A model generated the notes under the pieces. The model was not told where the DNA came from. It saw only the letters and a program-made list of their open reading frames with translations, and made no database searches. The position numbers and the translations under genes are program-made. DNA of 64,000 nucleotides. It comes from Allokutzneria sp. A3M-2-11 16 (GTDB lineage Bacteria > Actinomycetota > Actinomycetes > Mycobacteriales > Pseudonocardiaceae). Of this stretch, positions 27,532 through 35,297 are shown piece by piece (positions within the stretch are counted from its first letter, which is position 1; the number at the start of each line of letters is the position of its first letter). Location of the stretch: positions 3,596,001 through 3,660,000 of the forward strand of contig NZ_JANAVO010000001.1 in assembly GCF_024213555.1 (NCBI RefSeq). Reading direction: 5' to 3'.

Positions 27532-28383
27532 CTAGTCAACGGGTTTGCGGGCGACCCCGACGAGCAGCCGATCCCCTTCCAGCACCTCGCTGTGGCCGGA
27601 CCCCGGATCGGGCCGCCACCGCGACGCGGTGACCAGGCCCGGCGCGACCAGGTCGAAGTCGCCGAACAGTCGCGCCACGTCGGCGCTGCCACGGGGGTAG
27701 AGGGAGTCCCGGGTCTTGCCGACCAACCCGACGAGACGATCGTTCTCGGCATCACTCATGAGGTCGCTGCACAGGTGGCTGATCGCCAGGCAGCTGCCCG
27801 GGGCGAGAGCGTCGCGGTAGCGCTCCGCCACGGCGAACGGGTCGTCCGGCACGTAGTGGAACAGGGTCAGCGCGAGCAGGCCGATCGGCCGGTCGAAGTC
27901 CAGCAGTTGCCTGGTCTCCGGAGCGTTGAGGACGTCGTCGACCCGCGTCGCGTCCGAGTGGACCATGGTCGCCCGCCAGTTGTGTTCCAGCATGAGCCGC
28001 GTGTGGGCGACGGCGACGTCCTCCTTGTCGACGTAGACCACGCGGCTGGCTCGCGCCCTGCTCTGCGCGATCTCGTGCACGTTGCCCACGGTGGGGATGC
28101 CCGAGCCGAGGTCGAGGAACTGCCGGATTCCGCGGTGGACCATGAACACCACGGCGCGGCGCAGGAACGCCCGGTTCAACCGCGCCATCTCCGGCGCGTG
28201 GGGGTGCACCAGGAGGGCCTTCTCGGCGAACTCCCGGTCCACCGCGAAGCTGTGGCCTCCGCCGAGGAAGTAGTCGTAGATCCGGGCCACGCTCGGCTTG
28301 TTGATGTCGACTTCGTCGGGAACCCAGTTGGGATCTCTTGTCTCGGTGATGGCGGACCGTCCCGGCGCTGAGATGATCTTCAT
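27532..28383 (-). CDS. SAM-dependent methyltransferase (PF04672/DUF574 family)
   Basis: 283 residues from ATG 28383. INKPSVARIYDYFLGGGHSF is the hallmark N-terminus of this actinobacterial family. The SAM site follows at RQFLDLGSGIPTVGNVHE, then VVYVDKEDVAVAHTRLML and FDRPIGLLALTLFHYVPDD. The family is expanded in Streptomyces and Pseudonocardiales, often as single genes, and its substrate is unknown. It is convergent with the tRNA-Val gene. Confidence 0.9.
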   Translation of the reverse strand: MKIISAPGRSAITETRDPNWVPDEVDINKPSVARIYDYFLGGGHSFAVDREFAEKALLVHPHAPEMARLNRAFLRRAVVFMVHRGIRQFLDLGSGIPTVGNVHEIAQSRARASRVVYVDKEDVAVAHTRLMLEHNWRATMVHSDATRVDDVLNAPETRQLLDFDRPIGLLALTLFHYVPDDPFAVAERYRDALAPGSCLAISHLCSDLMSDAENDRLVGLVGKTRDSLYPRGSADVARLFGDFDLVAPGLVTASRWRPDPGSGHSEVLEGDRLLVGVARKPVD

Positions 28384-28429
28384 GTCGGATGCCGGAGCGT
28401 ACTGGACATGAAGATCGTCTCAGCGGCGG

Positions 28430-28819
28430 CTAGGCCTCGGCCCAGACTCCCAGCTCGTTGCCGCTCGGGTCGGTGAAGTGGAACCGGCGCCCGCCCGGGA
28501 AGTCGTACGGGCCCGCGGTCACGGTGCCGCCCGCCTTGGTCACGGCCTCCACCGATCGCTCCAGGTCGGCGGAGAAGAGCAGGACCAGCGGCCCGCCCGC
28601 CCGCACCCGTTCGTCCTGCCGGAGTCCGCCCACCTCGGGCGGCGACCCGGCGCGTGAGCTCCGGATACCGGCGTACCCCGGCCCGTAGTCGGTGAACTGC
28701 CAGTCGAAGGCCTCGCCGTAGAACCTTTTTGCTTCGGCGAGGTCGGTGACGGTGAACTCGATGTAGTCGATCGCATGGTGCTGGTGCATGCGCCGCAGTG
28801 TGCCCGAGGGGTCTGACAT
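28430..28819 (-). CDS. VOC/glyoxalase superfamily protein
   Basis: 129 residues from ATG 28819; ATG 28789 (MHQHHAIDY) is possible. The two beta-alpha-beta-beta-beta modules are seen: IDYIEFTVTDLAEAKRFYGE with FDWQFTDYGPGYAGI, then GPLVLLFSADLERSVEAVTK with GRRFHFTDPSGNELGVWAE. Candidate metal ligands are the N-terminal His and the final Glu. It resembles the antibiotic-resistance/lactoylglutathione-like group; the substrate cannot be told. Confidence 0.82.
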   Translation of the reverse strand: MSDPSGTLRRMHQHHAIDYIEFTVTDLAEAKRFYGEAFDWQFTDYGPGYAGIRSSRAGSPPEVGGLRQDERVRAGGPLVLLFSADLERSVEAVTKAGGTVTAGPYDFPGGRRFHFTDPSGNELGVWAEA

Positions 28820-28838
28820 CGCCCGCTTTCCGGGTGGG

Positions 28839-29270
28839 TCACTGTTTGGCGAACGTGCAGCCGGAGATCTTCACGTACTCGCCCTTTTTGGTGGTGAAAC
28901 GGGATTTCCCCTGGCTGATGTCGTTCGCGATGATCGAGCCGAGTTCTTCGGAATCGTTGCGCATCCGTGCCCAATAGCACATCGTGCTTCCGCCGTCGGA
29001 GACGTAGGTGCCGGGGTCGATGTCCTCGCCGACCTTGTAGGTGCCCGGACTCCATGTCTTCTGCGGTGCCGGTTCTTCCGTTGCGGGCGCCGGGGTCTGC
29101 GTGGTCGTCGGGGTGACGGTGACGTACTGGGTCTGCGTCTGCGTGTAGGTCGTGACCGAGGTGACCGGTGCCGCGACCGGCTCCTGGTCCTGTTTGCCGA
29201 TGGCCGATCCCATGCCGATCAGCAGCAGTCCGGCGAGCACGCCTCCGCCGATTTTGGGTGACCTGTTCAT
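28839..29270 (-). CDS. Small secreted protein with a conserved GTYxVGxDIxPGTY domain
   Basis: 143 residues from ATG 29270, with AAGGGG upstream. A short N-terminal hydrophobic segment (GGGVLAGLLLIGMGSAIG) is a signal or anchor, then a Thr/Gln/Pro-rich linker (TYTQTQTQYVTVTPTTTQTP). The C-terminal domain reads WSPGTYKVGEDIDPGTYVSD, then CYWARMRNDSEELGSIIAND and YVKISGCTF, with two Cys that may pair. This domain recurs in secreted actinobacterial proteins of unknown function. Confidence 0.75.
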   Translation of the reverse strand: MNRSPKIGGGVLAGLLLIGMGSAIGKQDQEPVAAPVTSVTTYTQTQTQYVTVTPTTTQTPAPATEEPAPQKTWSPGTYKVGEDIDPGTYVSDGGSTMCYWARMRNDSEELGSIIANDISQGKSRFTTKKGEYVKISGCTFAKQ

Positions 29271-29465
29271 TGTGACCCCTTGGAGAATCGTTGAATTACT
29301 GACCTCTTCGTCGGAGCGTCCACGTGTGTTTCCGGTTTTCGCCGTGACCACCTTTTCGGTGGACGGAGCGATGTCGAGATGCTTTGTTGGTCGAATTGCG
29401 ACCTGCGCCGTCTAGGGCCGCCGGGTAGGTTTTCCGGTGTCACCTGAGGCAGGGGAAGTGAGAAC

Positions 29466-30003
29466 GTGGTCGGCCTGGAGCTGATGCGCCTTGACCACCT
29501 GGCCGGAGTCCTGGCCCTGGGCAATCGGGCTTTCGATGTCACGGCGATGCCGTACACCTCGTGGTCGCTGTCGAGCGTGGCCGTTCACCTCGACGCGCAG
29601 CCGTCGGCCTGCTGGGTCGCGGAGAGCGACGGCGAGGTGGTCGGGTTCGTGCTCGGTTCGATGTCCTTCCTACGACGAGCGCGAGGACTGGGGCTACCTG
29701 GAGTGGATCGCCGTCGACCCGGCGCACCAGGGGCGGGGCCTGGCGGGGAAGTTGCTCGACGCGTGCTGCGGCGCGTTGTTCGCGGAGGGGGCGACGCGCA
29801 TCGTCACGGACGTGGAGGCGAGCAACGTCGCGTCGGCGACCCTCATGCAGCGCAACGGTTTCAGCGATCGGGTGACGGTGACGCTGTTCGTCCGGCACGC
29901 GGAGCCCGCGGGGGTGTTGCCGGGCAAGGCGCACCGCTCGGCGAAGCAGCCCAGCGATCCGGCGAAGGCTCGGTTGCGACGCGCTACGCGATCGGACTCG
30001 TAG
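29466..30003 (+). pseudogene. GNAT acetyltransferase gene broken by a one-base frameshift
   Basis: The N-terminal half reads in the frame of GTG 29466 (VVGLELMRLDHLAGVLALGN to ACWVAESDGEVVGFVLGSMS). The C-terminal half continues one base later (YDEREDWGYLEWIAVDPAHQ, GRGLAGKLLD, ASNVASATLMQRNGF). The switch is at TTCCTAC around 29668-29671, consistent with one extra C. Joined, the two halves make a normal GNAT with acetyl-CoA motif A. It is either a real frameshift mutation or a base error; programmed shifting is less likely. Confidence 0.75.
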
Positions 30004-30125
30004 CTCGGGTTGGGGGCGGTTTGCGACGTTCTGGAGAGGGGTTGGGGGGACTTGAAGACCGTCGTACTTCGGGAGCGTGATCGGGATTCTTGGCGATTGG
30101 CGGGGCCGGGCGGCATTCTGGGGTC

Positions 30126-31172
30126 ATGACGTGGATGCTGTACGGCGCCAACGGTTACACGGGTCGTCTCGTTGCGAAGCTGGCCGTGGAGCGCGGTGAA
30201 CAACCGACGCTGGCGGGTCGTTCGCGGGAGCGCGTCGCGCCGTTGGCCGCGGAGCTGGACCTGCCGTACCGGATCTTCGACCTCGCCGACGGAGAAGCGA
30301 CGCGCGCCGCGTTGAGCCAGGTGGACACCGTGGCGCACTGCGCGGGCCCGTTCTCCGCAACCGCCGTGCCGATGGTGGAGGCATGCGTGGACGCGCGTAC
30401 GAACTACCTCGACGTCACGGGCGAGATCGCGGTCTTCGAGGACGTCTTCGCCTACCACGAGGACGCGGTCGAGGCGGGGATCGTGCTGTTGCCGGGCAGC
30501 GGCTTCGACGTCGTGCCGACCGACTGCCTCGCGGCGTTGCTGGCCGCGGAGCTCCCCGGAGCGCGGCGGTTGGAACTGGCGCTGTCGATCACCGGCGGGG
30601 CCAGTCCCGGCACGCTCAAGTCGGTGATCGCCTCCGCCGGGCGGGGCACGTTCGTGCGCACCACCGAGGGGCTGCGGCGGATCCGGTCGGGGCACCACGT
30701 CGAGGTGCCGTTCCCGTCCGGGACCGCGTCGGCGATGCCGATCCCGTGGGGCGACCTGGTGACCGCGCACCGCTCCACCGGGATCGAGGAGATCGGGACG
30801 TACCTGCGCGTGCCCAGGATGCCTTCGCTGGCACAGGATCTGGGCACTGCGCTCTTGAAACTCCCTGCGGCGCAACAGATCGCGACGGTGCTAGTGGAGC
30901 GGTTCGTGCCGGGGCCTTCGGAGAAGACGTTGCAGCGCAGTCGTTCCGAGCTGTGGGGCCGGATCACCGGTGTCGACGGCGAGACGATCTCGGCCACCTT
31001 GACCGGGCCTGGCCCCTACCCGATGACGGCCGACGCGGTCGTGCGCGCGGTGCACCGGCTGGAGTCCGGGATCGTGCGACCCGGGGCGCACACACCGTCG
31101 TCCGCGTTCGGCGCCGACTTCATCCGGGAACTCGACGGCGTCCAGGTGAACATCGCACCCAGCTTCCTGTAA
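30126..31172 (+). CDS. Saccharopine-dehydrogenase-like NAD(P) oxidoreductase (trans-acting enoyl reductase type)
   Basis: 348 residues from ATG 30126. The Rossmann motif is MLYGANGYTGRLVAKLAVER, followed by PTLAGRSRERVAPLAAELDL and VDTVAHCAGPFSATAVPMVE; NYLDVTGEIAVFED completes the family N-terminal half. The C-terminal part (PGSGFDVVPTDCLAALLAAE) is typical of the group containing mycobacterial Rv2449c and Rv2953. The substrate is unknown. It stands alone, convergent with the histidine kinase gene. Confidence 0.85.
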   Translation: MTWMLYGANGYTGRLVAKLAVERGEQPTLAGRSRERVAPLAAELDLPYRIFDLADGEATRAALSQVDTVAHCAGPFSATAVPMVEACVDARTNYLDVTGEIAVFEDVFAYHEDAVEAGIVLLPGSGFDVVPTDCLAALLAAELPGARRLELALSITGGASPGTLKSVIASAGRGTFVRTTEGLRRIRSGHHVEVPFPSGTASAMPIPWGDLVTAHRSTGIEEIGTYLRVPRMPSLAQDLGTALLKLPAAQQIATVLVERFVPGPSEKTLQRSRSELWGRITGVDGETISATLTGPGPYPMTADAVVRAVHRLESGIVRPGAHTPSSAFGADFIRELDGVQVNIAPSFL

Positions 31173-31290
31173 CGGGGAAAAGCGAGCCCTGGCGCCTGCA
31201 AGCCCCCGCACTCCGCACACCAAGTAAACTCTGTCCCATGCCCCACACGCGCCCGTCCACCCCATCCCCCGCGGGCGCCGTCTAGAGAAC

Positions 31291-31353
31291 CCCGTTTCGT
31301 ACTCATAACGGGAAAAAGAGCGCTCCAAAAACCCGACAAGAGTACGAAACGGG
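31291..31353. repeat. Second nested palindrome in a convergent gap
   Basis: CCCGTTTCGTACTC (31291-31304) and GAGTACGAAACGGG (31340-31353) are perfect inverted arms around a 35-nt loop. The left arm can also pair locally, CCCGTT with AACGGG (31307-31312), and the loop contains GAGCGCTC. It lies between the convergent oxidoreductase and kinase genes and may serve as a terminator for both. The rest of 31173-31437 shows nothing recognisable. Confidence 0.7.
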
Positions 31354-31437
31354 AGTTTGGGCTGCGCTGGTGATGTTGTGGGGGAGGGGACGAAGGGGTG
31401 GGCGGACGGTCGTTGGGGGGCGCTTGCAGGACGCGGT

Positions 31438-32565
31438 CTAGGCCGGAGAGACCGGGACTCGGGCGCTCATGAGCCAGCCGCCGCCCTCGCGTGGCCCCGC
31501 CGAGAAGGAGCCGCCGAACACCGCGACCCGCTCGCGCATCCCGACCAGGCCGTGCCCGCTGCCCGCCTGTCGCGGCGCGAGGTCCACGCCGCCGGTGTCG
31601 GACACGACGATCTCGGCGCCGGAGTCGCTGAGCCGGACCTCCACGCGCACCGCCGCGCAGCCGTCGGCGTGCTTCATCGTGTTGGTCAGCGCCTCCTGGA
31701 CGATGCGGTAGACCGCGACCTGGGCGCTGGCGGGCATGTTGTCCGGGTGGCCCTCCAGCGCGTAGGTCACCGGCAGGCCTGCCGCCCGCGTCTTCTCCAC
31801 CAGTTCGCCCAGCGCCGAGATCCCGGGCTGGGGGAACTGGTCGTCCTGCTGGTGCTCGGCGCGCAGCACGCCGAGGACCCGGCGGAGTTCGCCGAGCGCG
31901 CCGCGGCCCGTGCTGGACACCGCCTCCATCGCCCCGAGCGCTTTCTGCGGGTCCGCGCGCGCCACGGTGGTCGCCCCGTCAGCGAGGGAGATCATCACGC
32001 CGAGGCTGTGCGCGACGATGTCGTGGATCTCCCTGGCGATGCGGGTCCGCTCCGCCGCCACGGCCAGTTCGGCCTGCCGGGCCTCGCGTTCCCGCATGGA
32101 GGCCCGGTAAGCGCGCTGGTTGCGCAGCGTCAGGCCGATCAGACCCGCCATCGTGGCCATGCCGACCGGCGGGATGCCGAGGAAGCGCGGGACGACGATG
32201 CCGAACAGCGACTGCACGAGGATGCCGACGACGACCACCGCCGTGGCGATGGACGCCTCTCGGGAGGGGCGGCGCAGCATGACGCTGTAGTAGGCGAAGT
32301 ACACGGCCAGTTCGCCGACGACGCTGAAGCCCAGCGCCCACTGCGTGCCGACCAGCGCGGTGGTGATCGCGAAGACCGTCACCGGGGCGCGGCGCCACCA
32401 CAGCAGCGGCAGCACGAGGACGAACTGGAAGATCCACGGCAGCGCGTCCGCGCCGTACTTCGCGGGCATCATCGCCGCGCCGATCGCCGTGAGCAGGACG
32501 GGCGCCAGCAGATCCAGCGCGAGTGGGTGGCGCGCGACGAACTGACGCACGCGGTTCGCGAGCAC
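31438..32565 (-). CDS. Sensor histidine kinase, NarL/LuxR-partner type (HisKA_3)
   Basis: 375 residues from GTG 32565. Residues 1-150 hold four to five membrane segments. The dimerisation region has the phosphoacceptor His in AAERTRIAREIHDIVAHSLG. The ATPase domain has VYRIVQEALTNTMKHADG (N box), IVVSDTGGVDL (D box) and GHGLVGMRERVAVFGG (G box). Kinases of this type normally pair with a NarL-family response regulator, but none is adjacent, so it is an orphan here. The signal is unknown. Confidence 0.9.
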   Translation of the reverse strand: MLANRVRQFVARHPLALDLLAPVLLTAIGAAMMPAKYGADALPWIFQFVLVLPLLWWRRAPVTVFAITTALVGTQWALGFSVVGELAVYFAYYSVMLRRPSREASIATAVVVVGILVQSLFGIVVPRFLGIPPVGMATMAGLIGLTLRNQRAYRASMREREARQAELAVAAERTRIAREIHDIVAHSLGVMISLADGATTVARADPQKALGAMEAVSSTGRGALGELRRVLGVLRAEHQQDDQFPQPGISALGELVEKTRAAGLPVTYALEGHPDNMPASAQVAVYRIVQEALTNTMKHADGCAAVRVEVRLSDSGAEIVVSDTGGVDLAPRQAGSGHGLVGMRERVAVFGGSFSAGPREGGGWLMSARVPVSPA

Positions 32566-32617
32566 CGTGGCCTCCCTGTGCCGGTTCCCCCGGTGTAGGT
32601 GTTACCAGAAGATCATT

Positions 32618-33715
32618 TCAGGAGGGCCGGTACGGGGCAGCGGCCTTGGCGGCCGCGTACATGAGCGCGGGCCTGATCTTCGGCCAGTGGGTGCCCTCCT
32701 GGCAGGAGTACGGCGGGAAGAACGCGCTGCACTCGCCGGAGCGCGCGCCGACCTCGAAGGTGTAGCCGGGGACGCCGAGCTGGTCGTAGATCCAGTCCTC
32801 GGTGCTGCCGCCCGCGGAGATGCCGAGCACCTCGGGCACGGTGCCGTGGACGTAGCCGGTGATCGCGCCCATGTCCTTGGCCATCGCGCGCAGGCTCGCG
32901 TCGTTGCCCGCCTTGGCGCCCTTCTGGAAGTTCCACGGGAACAGGATCATGTCGCCCGCGCTGTGCAGCGTGATCATCATGCCGCGCGTGTCGGCCGAGG
33001 CGGGCGTGGAGTCGCCCTCGCCCCTGGTGTCCGGGAAGAGCTTGCCCATCAAGCCTTGCAGCGCCTTGGTCTCCGGCTCCGACGCGGCGCTGGGCCCGCG
33101 GTAGGTCTCGTCGCACGGGTCCGTCGAGGCACCGGGGACGCCGTGGTGGGTGTTGAAGTTTCGGTTGAGGTCGATGCCGATCTGACCGTTCGGGGTGCAG
33201 GTGCCGTTGCTGTCGTTGGCGTTCTTGCGCTGGTACTTCGGCGTTGCGCCGCCCGACTGCACGATCTCGACGCCGTCGGGGTTGGCGATCGGGATGACCC
33301 ACATCTCGGTGGAGTCCATGAGCTTGGTGACTTCGGTGTCCTTGCCGTAGTTCGCGGTGAGGTGGTCGATCCAGCGCCACGCCATGTCGCCCGTGGTGAT
33401 CTCGCGCGCGTGGACCTGGGCCATCAGGAGGAAGCGCGGCTTGGCGGAGTTCGGCTTCTGCTTGCAGTCACCCGCGTTCTTCTTGGTGAGGCAGATCGCG
33501 CGGAGGTCGGTCTTGCGCCAGGACTTCCCGTAGATCACCGGGTACGCCAGCGAGGGATAAGCCGCCGTGACGTCGTCCAAGTGTGCGTAGTGCGCCTTCA
33601 CGGTGTGGTAGCCGCCGTAGTAGGTCTCGTACGCGTTCGCGGCGACACCGGTGCTCTGCGCCAGCAGCACGCCGGACGCTGTCAGGGCGGTGATCATTCC
33701 CAGGAGCCGGGGCAT
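32618..33715 (-). CDS. Zinc carboxypeptidase M14, short paralogue without propeptide
   Basis: 365 residues from ATG 33715 (GAGAGGAC upstream). Signal peptide RLLGMITALTASGVLLAQST is followed almost at once by the catalytic domain YETYYGGYHTVKAHYAHLDD. Zinc ligands are in MAQVHAREITTGD (His, Glu) and MMITLHSAG (His); NPDGVEIV, IDLNRNFNTHHG and the catalytic Glu in YTFEVGARSGE complete the site. It is a tandem paralogue of the next gene upstream but lacks the roughly 90-residue pre-domain of that protein. Exported; cleaves C-terminal residues of peptides. Confidence 0.9.
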   Translation of the reverse strand: MPRLLGMITALTASGVLLAQSTGVAANAYETYYGGYHTVKAHYAHLDDVTAAYPSLAYPVIYGKSWRKTDLRAICLTKKNAGDCKQKPNSAKPRFLLMAQVHAREITTGDMAWRWIDHLTANYGKDTEVTKLMDSTEMWVIPIANPDGVEIVQSGGATPKYQRKNANDSNGTCTPNGQIGIDLNRNFNTHHGVPGASTDPCDETYRGPSAASEPETKALQGLMGKLFPDTRGEGDSTPASADTRGMMITLHSAGDMILFPWNFQKGAKAGNDASLRAMAKDMGAITGYVHGTVPEVLGISAGGSTEDWIYDQLGVPGYTFEVGARSGECSAFFPPYSCQEGTHWPKIRPALMYAAAKAAAPYRPS

Positions 33716-33742
33716 GCTCGTCCTCTCGCAGCGCGAAAACAC

Positions 33743-33774
33743 GTCGGCGCGCCGGGAGGACCCGACGCGCCGAC
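33743..33774 (-). terminator. Hairpin between the two carboxypeptidase genes
   Basis: GTCGGCGCG (33743-33751) and CGCGCCGAC (33766-33774) form a perfect 9-bp stem with a 14-nt loop, 33 nt past the stop of the long paralogue. It could end that transcript, leaving the short paralogue with its own promoter. Confidence 0.5.
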
Positions 33775-33806
33775 AGTAAACCAGAAATCAGTCCACAGTG
33801 GACTTA

Positions 33807-35195
33807 CTACTTGTACGGGGCCGCTGCCTTGCCCGCCGCGTACATCAGAGCGGGCTTCATCTTCGGCCAGTGCGTGCTGTCCTGGCAGGAGTACTGCGGC
33901 AGGAAGCCGCTGCACGCGCCGAAACGCGCGCCGATCTCGAAGGTGTAGCCGGGGACGCCGAGCTTGTCGTACACCCAGTCGTCGGTGCCACCGGAGGCCG
34001 CGTACCCGACCACCTCGGGCGCGGTGCCGTAGGTGTAGCCGGTGATGCCCGCCATGTCCTTGGCCATCGCGCGGATCTTGGCGTCGTTGCCGGTCGTCGC
34101 GCCCGACTTGTGGCTCCACGGGAAGATGATGCCGTTGGTGTAGCTGTGCATCGTGATCATCATGCCCTTGGTGTCCGCGGACGCGGGCGTGTTGTCACCT
34201 TCGCCGCGGGTGTCCGGGAAGATCTTGCCGAGCAGACCCTCCAGCGCCTTCGTCTCCACCTCGGAGGACGCGCCCGGACCGCGGTAGATCTCACTGCACG
34301 GGTCGGTCGAGGTGCCGCTCTGGCCGTAGTGGGTGTTGGAGTTGCGGTTCAGGTCGATGCCGATCTGCCCGAACCCGCACGAGGCGCCGTTGCTGTCGTT
34401 GGCGTTCTTGCGGTGCAGCTTCGGCGAGTTGCCGCCCTGCTGCACGATCTCCACGCCGTCCGGGTTCGTGATCGGCACGACCCACATCTCGGTGGAGTCC
34501 ATCAGCCTGGTGACTTCGGCGTCCTTGCCGTAGTTCGTGGTCAGGTGGTCGATCCAGCGCCACGCCATGTCGCCGGTGGAGATCTCGCGGGCGTGGATCT
34601 GCGCCATCAGGAAGAAGCGCGGCTTGGCCGAGTTCGGCTTCTGCTCGCAGTCGCCCGCGTTCTTCTTGGTCAGGCAGACCGCGCGGAGGTCGTAGCCGCC
34701 CTTGCCGGTGGACTTGCGCCACGACTGGCCGTAGGTCACCAGGCTGCTCAGCGCGGGGAAGTCCGCCGCGACCTTGTCCAGGTGCGCGTGCTGCGCACGC
34801 ACGGTGCGGTAGCCGCCGTAGTAGGTCTCGTTGATGTCCGCGCGCGTGATCGGGCCCGCGTCGCGCTGGGCCTTCGGCGGCGCCCACTTCGGGGCGGGCA
34901 TGACCGACTCGATCGTCGTGGCGAAACCCGCCGCGCGGATGCGGTCGCCCTCGGTCTTGTCGCCGAGGACGAACAGGTCGTCCCCGTCGCGCTCCTCAAG
35001 GACGTCCGAACCGAGGTCGAGCAGCCGCTCGGAGTTCTTCACCGCCTGCTTCACGCGGTAGACGTACTGTTCCTGAGACTGTTGGGCGACCGGGGTGTCG
35101 GTCTGGGCGACCGGCACGGTTCCGGTGTTCTGCGCCAGCAGCGCGCCGGAGACGGCGAGTGCGACGGCTATGCCCAGGATCGGGACACGGGACAT
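33807..35195 (-). CDS. Zinc carboxypeptidase M14, long paralogue with pro-region
   Basis: 462 residues from ATG 35195. Signal peptide VPILGIAVALAVSGALLAQN, then a pre-domain (about 37-115) with YVYRVKQAVKNSERLLDLGS, VLEERDGDDLFVLGD and RIRAAGFATTIESV, which looks like an M14 activation peptide. The catalytic domain has MAQIHAREISTGD, MMITMHSYT and YTFEIGARFGAC. The IDLNRNSNTHYG region replaces the more usual NRNF. It is nearly collinear with the short paralogue, so the two arose by duplication. Secreted digestive or maturation peptidase. Confidence 0.92.
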   Translation of the reverse strand: MSRVPILGIAVALAVSGALLAQNTGTVPVAQTDTPVAQQSQEQYVYRVKQAVKNSERLLDLGSDVLEERDGDDLFVLGDKTEGDRIRAAGFATTIESVMPAPKWAPPKAQRDAGPITRADINETYYGGYRTVRAQHAHLDKVAADFPALSSLVTYGQSWRKSTGKGGYDLRAVCLTKKNAGDCEQKPNSAKPRFFLMAQIHAREISTGDMAWRWIDHLTTNYGKDAEVTRLMDSTEMWVVPITNPDGVEIVQQGGNSPKLHRKNANDSNGASCGFGQIGIDLNRNSNTHYGQSGTSTDPCSEIYRGPGASSEVETKALEGLLGKIFPDTRGEGDNTPASADTKGMMITMHSYTNGIIFPWSHKSGATTGNDAKIRAMAKDMAGITGYTYGTAPEVVGYAASGGTDDWVYDKLGVPGYTFEIGARFGACSGFLPQYSCQDSTHWPKMKPALMYAAGKAAAPYK

Positions 35196-35297
35196 GCTCT
35201 GTCCTTCCGCAGGGTGTGCAGCGTTTATCGACGTTAAGCCGAACGGCGTCCGCCGCTAACCCTCCGAAAGAACCCTCTGTTTCACGGTTTTTGTGAG

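Noticed and set aside
29668-29671. Programmed +1 frameshift in the GNAT gene
   Set aside because: No known slippery sequence or stimulatory structure, and GNAT genes are not known to use one. Treated as mutation or base error.
35196-35297. Remnant of a jetD gene after jetC
   Set aside because: The 102 nt contain only the leader of the carboxypeptidase gene. No DUF2399-like frame is visible.
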